A DNA stretch of 42,128 nt from Streptomyces tailanensis (GTDB lineage Bacteria > Actinomycetota > Actinomycetes > Streptomycetales > Streptomycetaceae), in assembly GCF_008386495.1 (NCBI RefSeq), contig NZ_VTHJ01000073.1, forward strand, positions 1 through 42,128, read 5' to 3'. The first letter of the stretch is position 1, and the number at the start of each line of letters is the position of its first letter. The notes under the pieces are model-generated. The model had not been told where the DNA came from. It did no database searches and saw nothing but the letters and a program-made list of their open reading frames with translations. Below, piece by piece: positions 9,801 to 16,926 of this stretch. Position numbers and translations under genes: made by a program.

Positions 9801-10491
9801 CCGACCCCGCCCGGACTCGCACCCGGACATGCCCTTCCCCGTCAGGCGTCGTCCCGACCCCCCGCGCCCCCGAGGAGGAGGCCAGCCGGAGGGCGGACTC
9901 GCCGATGCGGAGGAGCGCGCCCGGGGCCAGTCGCACCGGGCGGTCGCCCACGCGGGTGCCGTCGAGGGTCGTGCCGTTGGTGGAGCCCAGGTCGACGACC
10001 GAGACGCGGCCGTCGGCGGAGAGGGTGACCGCGCAGTGGAGGCGGGAGACGTCGGGGTCGTCCAGGGGGACGTCCGCGTCGGCGGAGCGGCCGATGTGGA
10101 TCTTGCCGCCGTGCAGCAGGTGGACGCCGCCGGCGTCGGGGCCGGCCACCACGTGCAGCTGGGCGGCGGCCTCGTCGACCTCGGGGCCCGGCTCGGCGGG
10201 GGCGCCCAGACAGAGCACGGCGCCGTCGATGAGGGGCGGCTCGCCCAGGGTGCAGCGCTGGGCGTCGAGCCGCTCGGCACCGGCGTACAGCACGACCTGG
10301 CCGCCGCCGACCTCCCGGCCGCGCTCCAGCCGGTCGGCGCCGCCCTCGCCGACCGCGGAGGCCAGGCCCGAGGCCACCGCGGCGAGGGCCGTCCCGGCGG
10401 GCGCCGTGACCAGCACGTCGCAGGCCGTGGCGCGTCCTCGGGGCTCCGAGGCCGGTCCCAGCGGGTCTACGACGGTCAGCCGGATCTGCAT
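6832..10491 (-). CDS. FHA-domain EssC/EccC-like FtsK/SpoIIIE ATPase
   Basis: A 1219-residue protein. Residues 1-100 resemble the N-terminal FHA-like fold of type VII secretion ATPase EssC (ending PLIDGAVLCLG). Residues 112-204 are a clear FHA domain: HIGRSADAD, DPDVSRLHC and DLGSTNGTTLDG, which supply the phosphothreonine contacts. A Ser/Gly/Thr-rich, poorly conserved linker spans about 205-455. The following part matches EccC/EssC: LWERGPGHPEAL, HSPDTLELVLI and the hallmark DWSWLGWLPH near residue 550. One motor domain follows, with GPHLLIEGPPGSGRTELL near 895 and LVVIVDDLDALL near 1055. The Walker A lysine is replaced by Arg (GSGRTE), so ATP hydrolysis may be weak or absent. I see no membrane segments, unlike EssC. 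The ATG at 10491 starts the conserved part; the frame extends 27 codons upstream. It diverges from kinase gene pkaA, its likely partner. Confidence 0.85.
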   Translation of the reverse strand: MQIRLTVVDPLGPASEPRGRATACDVLVTAPAGTALAAVASGLASAVGEGGADRLERGREVGGGQVVLYAGAERLDAQRCTLGEPPLIDGAVLCLGAPAEPGPEVDEAAAQLHVVAGPDAGGVHLLHGGKIHIGRSADADVPLDDPDVSRLHCAVTLSADGRVSVVDLGSTNGTTLDGTRVGDRPVRLAPGALLRIGESALRLASSSGARGVGTTPDGEGHVRVRVRAGSGGGTGSGGDAGSGGGVTSATSGSASGSRSGSVSHGGALGPGPEGTTGHGRAERRIVPGQSGAPGIERTARDARATGSAGSVSGTARGAVASGEGAGRDSVRMATGEMGAEAFGAGAGAVDSGDVGAGDDVAGVGDSGNRKNTPLRGTDVPRGVRKRGGLGRWARRLAGARGQTGPEHDPYEYDSEYDEDERGAMTSALPADGERLPETWPDPAALLLTALGPGARLWERGPGHPEALTVRLGTADRAAPDGSGLLPAVPVTTGLREVGALGLAGPRPRLMGLTRAVVAQLAALHSPDTLELVLISADRSRPAEERTADWSWLGWLPHLRPAHGQDCRLLLAYDREQATARLDELLRRLEDHAADTAEPRGRQVGGAPGGRAVRRPSWAREDDTAGDGVEGPYTVVVVDGDPGGADVREAVVRLAQDGPAAGIHVVCLAEAEAASPASPVTETYAAACEVSPAFRACGAVALLSGDVATALRLLRVAPGYGDGSAEHARVSAPGVAADRPRAGHPAEADPGSVSRTHTNLARAARPRPSAEERTRPGTEDLAALAPDRPGLLNHGTVATLDAVSVAWAERFARALAPLRTDGAAGDRSARVSAPLPQSARLLDELGLARATPASLMARWADAADDTAALGGRAWAVLGAGPRGPVSVDLVSEGPHLLIEGPPGSGRTELLRSIAASLAAAERPDRLGIALVDGRDGVGGAGARGQEGLAVCTDLPHVGTYLVASDPVRMREFAQSLSAELKRRAEMLGGLGFVEWHTRRELSGRIVPQRSAAAGAADLDSSSSSTLRLRPGAGAGRKSGEQDGKGAAGKASELPRLVVIVDDLDALLSPALGSTGRPAAGSVVRALEAVARDGERLGVHLVAAGAGGRVDGSELGRAAGARAVLSAPVPGPDEPAPGRGELRGEGGRVTAFQAGRVTGRIPRTATLRPTVVPLDWARMGDPPARRSVRELGNGPTDLALLASALDRAAREVSAVRVPSLL

Positions 10492-10647
10492 CGCCGTCAG
10501 CGGTCCCTTCCGCGCGGGCACCCGGGACGACGAGGACGAGACTGCGCGGTCCCCACCGCAGACTTCCCCCACCGCTCACGGGCACGTCGGCCAGTACTGG
10601 AGGCATCCTCGCACCTGCCACTGACAACACGCCCGCCGCCCACCACC

Positions 10648-10713
10648 AAGTGATCTTGATTGGTCGGCTCTGCCCCCAAAAGTGCCTGACCAATGCCCGG
10701 CAGTTGATCACTT
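10648..10713. promoter_or_regulatory. Nested double inverted repeat in divergent ATPase/pkaA promoter region
   Basis: The 10492-10951 gap separates the divergent FHA-ATPase and pkaA genes. In it, AAGTGATC (10648-10655) is the exact reverse complement of GATCACTT (10706-10713). Inside that, ATTGGTC (10659-10665) is the exact reverse complement of GACCAAT (10688-10694). Two concentric arms of 8 and 7 bp suggest a regulator-binding site or cruciform. A further TTGAGATCGGTCA follows at 10712-10724. The rest of the gap shows no gene that I can support. Confidence 0.5.
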
Positions 10714-10951
10714 GAGATCGGTCACGTCCGTCTCATGTCCGCATTCGGGATCGGTCGCGTCCGCTTCGGCAACCAACAGCCCATGGGTGAGCGTCTTTCC
10801 ATCGAACACACTTGGGTACGCGTACGTACTCGCGTGGACGGACGCCACAGGAAGACGACAGCCGGTCAACGCGGACGGCCCCACTACAGTGGGTCAGAAC
10901 GTCCGAATGACGAGGACGGACCAGCCAAGCGAGCAGCAGGGAGCGCATGAC

Positions 10952-12706
10952 GTGCGGCCGGTAGGGAGCAAGTACCTCCTTGAGGAGCCGCTTGGACGCG
11001 GCGCCACAGGCACTGTCTGGCGCGCTCGCCAGCGGGAGACCGCGGGGGCCGAGGCGGCGGTGCCGGGACAGCCCGGCGAGACCGTGGCGATCAAGGTGCT
11101 CAAGGAGGAGCTGGCCAACGACGCGGACGTCGTGATGCGGTTCCTGCGGGAGCGCTCCGTGCTGCTCCGGCTCACCCACCCGAACATCGTGCGGGTACGG
11201 GACCTGGTGGTCGAGGGCGATCTGCTCGCCCTGGTCATGGACCTGGTCGACGGCCCCGACCTGCACCGCTATCTCCGTGAGAACGGCCCGTTCACGCCGG
11301 TCGGCGCCGCCCTGCTCACCGCCCAGGTCGCCGACGCGCTCGCCGCCAGCCACGCAGACGGTGTCGTCCACCGCGACCTGAAGCCCGCCAACGTCCTGCT
11401 CAAGCAGGACGGCGGCGAGATGCACCCGATGCTGACCGACTTCGGTATCGCCCGCCTCGCCGACTCCCCGGGCCTGACCCGGACCAGCGAGTTCGTCGGC
11501 ACGCCCGCGTACGTCGCCCCCGAGTCCGCCGAGGGGCAGCCGCAGACCTCCGCCGTCGACATCTACGGCGCCGGCATCCTGATGTACGAACTGGTCACCG
11601 GGCGCCCGCCGTTCAGCGGCGGCTCCTCCCTCGAAGTGCTGCACCAGCACCTCAGCGCCGAGCCGCGCCGCCCGTCCACCGTCCCCGACCCGCTGTGGAC
11701 GGTCATCGAGCGCTGTCTGCGCAAGAACCCGATGGAACGGCCCAGCGCCGTCAACCTCGCACGCGCGCTCCGCATCGTCGCCGAGGGCATCGGCGTGCAC
11801 TCCAACTCGATGCAGATCGCCGCCGCCGAGGGCGTGGGCCACCTCCTCGCCCCCGACCCGGCGCCCGCACAGGTGCCCGGCGCCCCGGAGCCGTTCGGTT
11901 CGGCCGACCCGACGCAGGTACTGCCGCAGGGCGCCGGCTCGTACGACCCGAATGCCGCGACCAGCGTGCTCCCGCACACCTCGGGCCCGGGCAACCAGCC
12001 CGCGGGCGCGGCCGACCCCACCGCCGTACTCCCGCAGACCGGCGGCCGGCCCGGCGGCGGGCCGGGTGGCGCCGACCCGACCTCCGTCATGCCGCCCGTG
12101 CCGCAGCACGACCCGGGCGAGCAGCCGCACCCCTGGCAGAACCAGCTCCGCGCCGCCCGCGACCGCAACGAGCAGACCCAGGTCCAGTACCTCGACCCCA
12201 GCGAGGACCCGCTGCGCCGCCGCCCCCAGCGGCAGGCAGGGCGACCGCCCCAGCAGCCCCAGCAGCAGCCCCGCCGCCAGCAGCGCCCGCCGCAGGGTGC
12301 CCCCGCCGGCTACGGCCAGCCGCAGCAGCAACAGGGCTACGCGCCCCCGCAGCCCCAGCGTCAGCAACCGCAGCGTCAGCAGCCCCAGCGCTACGCCCCC
12401 GCCCCGCAGCCCCAGCAGCCCGCCCCGCGCCCGCAGCGCGAGCCCCGGCCGCCCCGCGAGCCGCGTCAGCGCAGCGCCAACCCGATGAAGATCCCGGGCC
12501 TCGGCTGCCTCAAGGGCTGCCTCTTCATGATCGTCCTGCTCTTCGTCGGCGGCTGGCTGATCTGGGAGTTCACGCCCCTGCAGGAGTGGGTCGGCACCAC
12601 CAAGAGCTGGTGGGCCCAGCTCACGGACTGGTTCAACACCGCGAGCGACTGGATCGGCGACCTGGGCAACGACCCGGGCACGGGCACCGGCGGCACGGGC
12701 CAGTAA
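10952..12706 (+). CDS. pkaA: Membrane-anchored Ser/Thr protein kinase PkaA
   Basis: A 584-residue Hanks-type kinase. The domain spans residues 8-280: glycine loop LGRGATGTVW (15-23), ATP-anchoring Lys48 in VAIKVL, catalytic HRDLKPAN with Asp142, metal-binding DFG Asp163, activation segment SEFVGTPAYVAPE, and later DIYGAGILMYELVTG. A Pro/Gln-rich juxtamembrane region (about 310-510) has four copies of T-x-V-[LM]-P. One membrane helix (CLFMIVLLFVGGWLIWEF, about 522-541) and a short Trp-rich, Gly/Thr-ending outer tail follow, without PASTA repeats. The GTG at 10952 has GGGAG eight bases ahead; an ATG at 10907 is a less likely alternative. Name by synteny with the pkaA/pkaB pair described in S. 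coelicolor. The divergent FHA-ATPase is a candidate substrate or reader. Confidence 0.88.
   Translation: MRPVGSKYLLEEPLGRGATGTVWRARQRETAGAEAAVPGQPGETVAIKVLKEELANDADVVMRFLRERSVLLRLTHPNIVRVRDLVVEGDLLALVMDLVDGPDLHRYLRENGPFTPVGAALLTAQVADALAASHADGVVHRDLKPANVLLKQDGGEMHPMLTDFGIARLADSPGLTRTSEFVGTPAYVAPESAEGQPQTSAVDIYGAGILMYELVTGRPPFSGGSSLEVLHQHLSAEPRRPSTVPDPLWTVIERCLRKNPMERPSAVNLARALRIVAEGIGVHSNSMQIAAAEGVGHLLAPDPAPAQVPGAPEPFGSADPTQVLPQGAGSYDPNAATSVLPHTSGPGNQPAGAADPTAVLPQTGGRPGGGPGGADPTSVMPPVPQHDPGEQPHPWQNQLRAARDRNEQTQVQYLDPSEDPLRRRPQRQAGRPPQQPQQQPRRQQRPPQGAPAGYGQPQQQQGYAPPQPQRQQPQRQQPQRYAPAPQPQQPAPRPQREPRPPREPRQRSANPMKIPGLGCLKGCLFMIVLLFVGGWLIWEFTPLQEWVGTTKSWWAQLTDWFNTASDWIGDLGNDPGTGTGGTGQ
11903..12100 (+). 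other. pkaA: Repeated T-x-V-[LM]-P segment within pkaA
   Basis: The juxtamembrane region encodes four short motifs: DPTQVLPQ, AATSVLPH, DPTAVLPQ and DPTSVMPP. Each presents a threonine with a hydrophobic residue at +3 and a proline at +4. FHA domains recognise phosphothreonine with +3 selectivity, so these are candidate autophosphorylation/docking sites. That role is inferred. Confidence 0.55.
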
Positions 12707-12718
12707 CCCCCCCAACCC

Positions 12719-12749
12719 CCCGCGCCCCAATGTCTTTCAGGGGCGCGGG
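12719..12749. terminator. Stem-loop after pkaA, short relative of the repeat family
   Basis: CCCGCGCCCC (12719-12728) pairs with GGGGCGCGGG (12740-12749) around an 11-base loop ending TTTCA. The arms match the core hairpin of the large repeats. A second GGGCGCGGGTCCG copy follows at 12761-12773. It lies just after the pkaA stop. Confidence 0.6.
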
Positions 12750-12889
12750 TCCGCCTTTTAGGGCGCGGGTCCGACGGGGCCGAGGTTGGGGACTTGTCGA
12801 CATCTGAGGGGTGATTTCCGCCTCGGCGGTGAACGTCGGCTCCTCGGGCGCGTAGCTTTGTCGCCAACACGCGGCCTGTAGGAGCAGTC

Positions 12890-14143
12890 TTGGGACGGAA
12901 GATCGGAAGCCGGTACACCGCGAACCAGATTCTGGGGCGGGGCAGCGCCGGCACGGTGTGGCTGGGTGAGGGCCCGGAGGGCCCCGTCGCCATCAAGCTG
13001 CTGCGCGAGGACCTCTCGTCCGACCAGGAACTCGTCAGCCGCTTCGTCCAGGAGCGCACGGCACTCCTGGGCCTCGATCACCCGAACGTGGTGTCCGTAC
13101 GCGACCTCGTCGTCGACGGCAACGATCTCGCCCTCGTCATGGACCTCGTCCGGGGCACCGATCTGCGTACCCGCCTCGACCGGGAGCGGCGCATGGCCCC
13201 CGAGGCGGCGGTCGCCATAGTGGCCGACATCGCCGACGGCCTGGCGGCGGCGCACGCGGTCGGGGTCGTGCACCGGGACGTCAAGCCGGAGAACGTGCTG
13301 CTGGACATGCAGGGGCCGCTGGGCCCCGGCGGCGCGCACCCGGCCCTGCTGACCGATTTCGGTGTCGCCAAGCTGATCGATTCTCCGCGCCGGACGCGCG
13401 CGACGAAGATCATCGGGACGCCGGACTATCTCGCCCCCGAGATCGTGGAGGGTCTGCCGCCGCGGGCGGCCGTCGACATCTACGCCCTCGCGACCGTGCT
13501 GTACGAGCTGCTCGCGGGGTTCACGCCGTTCGGCGGGGGCCATCCCGGGGCGGTATTGCGCAGACATGTCACCGAGACTGTCGTCCCTCTCCCCGGTATC
13601 CCCGAGGAGCTCTGGCAGCTTCTCGTGCAGTGTCTGGCCAAGGCGCCGGCCTCGCGGTTGCGGGCGTCCGAGCTGGCGGCGCGGTTGCGGGAGCAGTTGC
13701 CGTTGCTGGCGGGGATGCCGCCGCTGGATGTCGATGAGCCGGGGGCGGAGGGCGGGGACGGGTACGAGGAGGCTCCAGTTTCCCCTTCCGCTTCCGGTGA
13801 GGCCGCCGTTCCGCCGGAGCGGGTGCGGCGGGGGGCCGTGCCGCTTGTGCCAGGGGCGAAGCCGGACTCCAACCGGGATACGCATACGTCGATGCGGGTG
13901 CCGGGGCCGGATGAGCTGGCCGGGGGGGCGCGGGGGACCGCTCGGGTGCCTCGGGCGGCGGGGGCGCCTCGGCCGGGGTCCGCGCGGAATCGGGCGATGG
14001 CCCGTCGGCGGCGGATCACGTTGAGCGCGGCCGCCGTCGCGCTGGCTGCCGCGGTGGGGGTGGGGGCGTGGGCGGTCACCTCGGGTGACGATGGTGGTAC
14101 GGCGCCGTCCGACACGAAGAATTCTGCGCCGGGTTCGCCCTGA
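12890..14143 (+). CDS. pkaB: Membrane-anchored Ser/Thr protein kinase PkaB
   Basis: A 417-residue Hanks-type kinase; I recall the same length for S. coelicolor PkaB. Residues 9-270 are the kinase domain: LGRGSAGTVW loop, Lys36 in VAIKLL, HRDVKPEN with catalytic Asp130, TDFGVAKLID, and GTPDYLAPEIVEG in the activation segment. A Pro/Glu/Arg-rich linker leads to one C-terminal membrane helix (LSAAAVALAAAVGVGAWAV, about 378-396) and a very short outer tail ending SAPGSP. The start is TTG at 12890, with GGAG five bases upstream; no ATG fits. It lies 183 bp after pkaA with a hairpin between, so transcription may be separate. Targets are not known from sequence. Confidence 0.9.
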   Translation: MGRKIGSRYTANQILGRGSAGTVWLGEGPEGPVAIKLLREDLSSDQELVSRFVQERTALLGLDHPNVVSVRDLVVDGNDLALVMDLVRGTDLRTRLDRERRMAPEAAVAIVADIADGLAAAHAVGVVHRDVKPENVLLDMQGPLGPGGAHPALLTDFGVAKLIDSPRRTRATKIIGTPDYLAPEIVEGLPPRAAVDIYALATVLYELLAGFTPFGGGHPGAVLRRHVTETVVPLPGIPEELWQLLVQCLAKAPASRLRASELAARLREQLPLLAGMPPLDVDEPGAEGGDGYEEAPVSPSASGEAAVPPERVRRGAVPLVPGAKPDSNRDTHTSMRVPGPDELAGGARGTARVPRAAGAPRPGSARNRAMARRRRITLSAAAVALAAAVGVGAWAVTSGDDGGTAPSDTKNSAPGSP

Positions 14144-14149
14144 TTATTC

Positions 14150-14385
14150 TCGCCCCCGCCGCCCCTACCCGTTCCCGTCCCCCAGGGGTGGCTGCCCCTT
14201 CGACCCCGCTTCGCGTGAGAGCTCGGGGGGTGGGGTTTGTATGGCGGGTGCGGGTTGTCGTTGGTTGCTCGCGCAGTTCCCCGCGCCCCTGAAGGCACGG
14301 CCCTGCGGGCCGCTTTTCAGGGGCGCGGGGCTGTGTCGATTTGCGGCTCCGCCGCGTGGGCGCGACAAGCCCCCACAACCCGCGC
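14150..14385 (+). repeat. Dispersed palindromic repeat, copy C
   Basis: The most complete copy. Its first half is nearly identical to the reverse complement of 1-145; its second half (GTGTCGATTTGCGGCTCCGC and the Ala/Cys-like GTGGGCGCGAC block) matches the right arm of copy B. It occupies most of the 384-bp gap between pkaB and prfB. The remaining 14386-14527 is GC-rich with GGCGGCAGCCCCCAGTGGCG and shows no gene that I can support; the prfB promoter must lie there. Confidence 0.85.
14279..14330. terminator. Central stem-loop of repeat copy C
   Basis: CCCCGCGCCCCTGAA at 14279-14293 pairs perfectly with TTCAGGGGCGCGGGG at 14316-14330. The loop carries a smaller CGGCCC/GGGCCG hairpin. It lies downstream of pkaB and upstream of prfB, so it could insulate the two. 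Confidence 0.6.
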
Positions 14386-14527
14386 GTACAAACGAACCGC
14401 AGGCACCCCGTCTCCCCCCAGTAGGGGTCTGGGGGCGGCAGCCCCCAGTGGCGGACCGGCGCCGGGTGCCTCGCCCGACTGCGGTCACCCCTCCTTGGCC
14501 ACTCGGCGGAGCCGTTACGCTGGGGGC

Positions 14528-15634
14528 GTGGCAGTCGTCGATGTATCCGAAGAGCTGAAGTCCCTCTCCTCGACCATGGAGTCGATCGAGGCCGTTTTGG
14601 ACCTCGACAAGCTGAGGGCAGAGATCGCCGTGCTCGAGGAGCAGGCGGCCGCGCCGTCGCTGTGGGACAACCCCGACGAGGCGCAGAAGATCACGAGCAA
14701 GCTGTCCCACCTCCAGGCGGAGGTGCGGAAGGCGGAGACGCTCCGCGGTCGTATCGACGACCTCGGTGTCCTCTTCGAGATGGCCGAGGAGGAGGACGAC
14801 CCGGACACCCGGGCCGAGGCCGAGACGGAGCTCGCCTCCGTCAGGAAGGCGCTGGACGAGATGGAGGTCCGGACACTCCTCAGCGGTGAGTACGACGCCC
14901 GTGAGGCCCTCGTCAACATCCGCGCGGAGGCCGGTGGCGTCGACGCCGCCGACTTCGCCGAGAAGCTCCAGCGGATGTACCTCCGCTGGGCGGAGCAGCA
15001 CGGCTACAAGACCGAGGTGTACGAGACGTCGTACGCGGAGGAGGCCGGCATCAAGTCGACCACCTTCGCCGTGCAGATCCCGTACGCGTACGGCACGCTC
15101 TCCGTGGAGCAGGGCACCCACCGGCTCGTCCGGATCTCGCCCTTCGACAACCAGGGCCGCCGCCAGACCTCCTTCGCCGGTGTCGAGGTGCTGCCCGTCG
15201 TGGAGCAGACCGACCACATCGAGATCGACGAGTCCGAGCTGCGCGTGGATGTGTACCGGTCGTCCGGGCCGGGTGGTCAGGGCGTCAACACCACCGACTC
15301 CGCGGTGCGGCTGACCCACCTCCCCACCGGCATCGTCGTCTCCTGTCAGAACGAGCGGTCGCAGATCCAGAACAAGGCCACCGCCATGAACGTCCTCCAG
15401 GCGAAGCTCCTTGAGCGGCGCCGGCAGGAGGAGCAGGCCAGGATGGACGCGCTCAAGGGCGACGGCGGCAACTCCTGGGGCAACCAGATGCGTTCGTACG
15501 TCCTGCACCCGTACCAGATGGTCAAGGATCTCCGCACCGAGCACGAAGTCGGTAACCCCGAGGCTGTGTTCAATGGCGAGATCGATGGCTTCCTGGAGGC
15601 CGGAATTCGCTGGCGCAAGCAGCAGGAGAAGTAG
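14528..15634 (+). CDS. prfB: Peptide chain release factor 2
   Basis: A 368-residue class I release factor that ends translation at UGA and UAA in the ribosomal A site. The stop-codon recognition tripeptide SPF is in VRISPFDNQGRR. The catalytic GGQ, which places water in the peptidyl-transferase centre, is in SGPGGQGVNTTDSAVRL. The N-terminal third is the usual helical coiled domain (LEEQAAAPSLWDNPDEAQK). The GTG at 14528 is preceded by a G-rich stretch and fits the family N terminus. The gene reads through in one frame, so the autoregulatory +1 frameshift of E. coli prfB is absent, as in many actinobacteria. A strong terminator follows, making it probably monocistronic. Confidence 0.97.
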   Translation: MAVVDVSEELKSLSSTMESIEAVLDLDKLRAEIAVLEEQAAAPSLWDNPDEAQKITSKLSHLQAEVRKAETLRGRIDDLGVLFEMAEEEDDPDTRAEAETELASVRKALDEMEVRTLLSGEYDAREALVNIRAEAGGVDAADFAEKLQRMYLRWAEQHGYKTEVYETSYAEEAGIKSTTFAVQIPYAYGTLSVEQGTHRLVRISPFDNQGRRQTSFAGVEVLPVVEQTDHIEIDESELRVDVYRSSGPGGQGVNTTDSAVRLTHLPTGIVVSCQNERSQIQNKATAMNVLQAKLLERRRQEEQARMDALKGDGGNSWGNQMRSYVLHPYQMVKDLRTEHEVGNPEAVFNGEIDGFLEAGIRWRKQQEK

Positions 15635-15654
15635 TAATTCAGCGCTTTGTCGAC

Positions 15655-15693
15655 AAGGCAACTGCCGTCCATCGGGCGGCAGTTGCCTTTTCT
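15655..15693 (+). terminator. Intrinsic terminator of prfB
   Basis: AAGGCAACTGCCG (15655-15667) pairs with CGGCAGTTGCCTT (15677-15689): a 13-bp stem, 9-base loop, then TTTTCT. It is the most classical rho-independent terminator in the window. In 15694-15937, ahead of the LAETG gene, I see only less GC-rich promoter-type DNA and no further gene. Confidence 0.92.
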
Positions 15694-15937
15694 GTATGAG
15701 GATGTCTGGGTTTTACGTCACACTCACATGGCCTTGCCGAGGTCAAAAGCGGTGAACGGGACATCGCGCACGCAACGACCTTGACGTTGCTGCAAAAAGT
15801 GGGAAGGCTGGCGTGTGGCATGCGCATTACTGGGGCGCATGTGAACCGGGGAACTTCGAGAACAGGCGACTGCCCCCGTTGATCGCGGCCCCGGGCGCTG
15901 CACCATCTACTGATCAGCTACTGGGGGTAGCAGCCAT

Positions 15938-16843
15938 ATGACGAAGAAGACGCGGATCCGCGTGGCGCGTATAGCCGCGGGTGCCGTGATCGCCGCCGGC
16001 GCGTCACTGACCGCCGCGGGTGTCGCTTCCGCGCTGGACCTCGACGCCGGTATCGGTGTCGGTACCGGCGACGGCGCCTCCGCCAACGTCGGTGTCTCGG
16101 TCCAGACCGGGGGTGACAACGAGGGCAACACCATTATCGGTGCGAGCACGACCACCGTCGGCGGGAGCACGGCCGATGGTGGTGCGACCACGGATGGCGG
16201 CGCCACGACCGATGGTGGTGCGACCACGGACGGTGGTGCGACCACCGATGGCGGGGCCACGGCTGACGGTGGCGCCACGACCGACGGTGGTGCGACCACG
16301 GACGGTGGCGCCACGACCGATGGTGGTGCGACCACGGACGGTGGTGCGACCACCGATGGCGGGGCCACGACTGACGGTGGCGCCACGACCGACGGTGGCA
16401 CCACCACCGATGGCGGGACCACGACCAGCGGCGGCTCGACCTCGAACGGCACGTCCAACGGGACCTCCAACGGCACGTCCAACGGCACGTCCGAGGGCAG
16501 CTCGTCCAACGGCGCCTCCGGGGGCAACTCCTCCAACGGCACCTCCGGCGACCAGAGCACCGGCGGCGGTTCCTCGACCACCACCGGCGGCGGCGAATCC
16601 ACCTCCGGTGGCACCGACCCCGACGGCGGCAACGACGAGGTCGTTCAGGAAGAGGGCTCCTCGGCGCTGACCGACACCGGCTCGGAGACCGAGGCCCAGG
16701 GCACCGGCGGCGGCGAGCTCGCCGAGACCGGTGCCGCCGAGACCACGTTCCTGCTGGTCGGAGCCGCCACGATGATCGCCGGCGGTATCGGCTTCCGCAT
16801 GCTGCCGCGCCTCATGGCCGGCCGCGGCGCCGCGGCCGCCTGA
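15938..16843 (+). CDS. Secreted, sortase-type LAETG cell-wall protein with DGGATT repeats
   Basis: A 301-residue surface protein of unknown role. It has a signal peptide (basic KKTRIRVARIAAG, hydrophobic AVIAAGASLTAAG, likely cleavage after VASA). Residues 80-163 are fourteen 6-residue units of DGGATT type, followed by SNGT repeats and a Ser/Gly/Thr-rich stalk. The C terminus has the class E sortase motif LAETG, a hydrophobic helix (FLLVGAATMIAGGIGF), and a short Arg-containing tail. It should be covalently anchored to peptidoglycan and extended from the surface. No folded domain is evident, so it may act as a spacer or matrix component. The ATG at 15938 follows GGGGGTAG at about ten bases. 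No sortase gene is nearby; a hairpin after the gene separates it from the convergent one. Confidence 0.85.
   Translation: MTKKTRIRVARIAAGAVIAAGASLTAAGVASALDLDAGIGVGTGDGASANVGVSVQTGGDNEGNTIIGASTTTVGGSTADGGATTDGGATTDGGATTDGGATTDGGATADGGATTDGGATTDGGATTDGGATTDGGATTDGGATTDGGATTDGGTTTDGGTTTSGGSTSNGTSNGTSNGTSNGTSEGSSSNGASGGNSSNGTSGDQSTGGGSSTTTGGGESTSGGTDPDGGNDEVVQEEGSSALTDTGSETEAQGTGGGELAETGAAETTFLLVGAATMIAGGIGFRMLPRLMAGRGAAAA
16175..16426 (+). repeat. 18-bp coding minisatellite (14 units)
   Basis: Fourteen consecutive 18-bp units, each encoding D-G-G-A/T-T/A-T/A-type hexapeptides. Units such as GGTGCGACCACGGACGGT recur with synonymous variation. Blocks of several units repeat as groups, pointing to recent multi-unit duplication. 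Copy number is likely to vary between strains. Confidence 0.9.
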
Positions 16844-16875
16844 CGCATCCGCGTACAGCCGCAGAGACAGACGTG

Positions 16876-16902
16876 AGGCCCGGGGCAGCCAGCCCCGGGC
16901 CT
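16876..16902. terminator. Terminator between convergent LAETG and zinc-ribbon genes
   Basis: AGGCCCGGGGC (16876-16886) pairs with GCCCCGGGCCT (16892-16902) around loop AGCCA: 11 perfect pairs. It sits between two convergent genes and could serve both. Confidence 0.8.
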
Positions 16903-16926
16903 TCGTCGTCGTACGTCTGGCCCGTT

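Noticed and set aside
10733..12730. Very long minus-strand open frame opposite pkaA (about 665 codons).
   Set aside because: Composition mirrors the codon bias of the kinase; no family motif; typical antisense frame in high-GC DNA.
14386..14527. Search for a second small gene between repeat C and prfB.
   Set aside because: Only short frames without start signals; best explained as the prfB promoter region.
14528..14650. Programmed +1 frameshift in prfB.
   Set aside because: The whole 368-residue protein is in one frame with no internal stop.
16175..16426. Regularly spaced repeats considered as a CRISPR array.
   Set aside because: Contiguous 18-bp coding units without spacers, inside a signal-peptide/LAETG protein.
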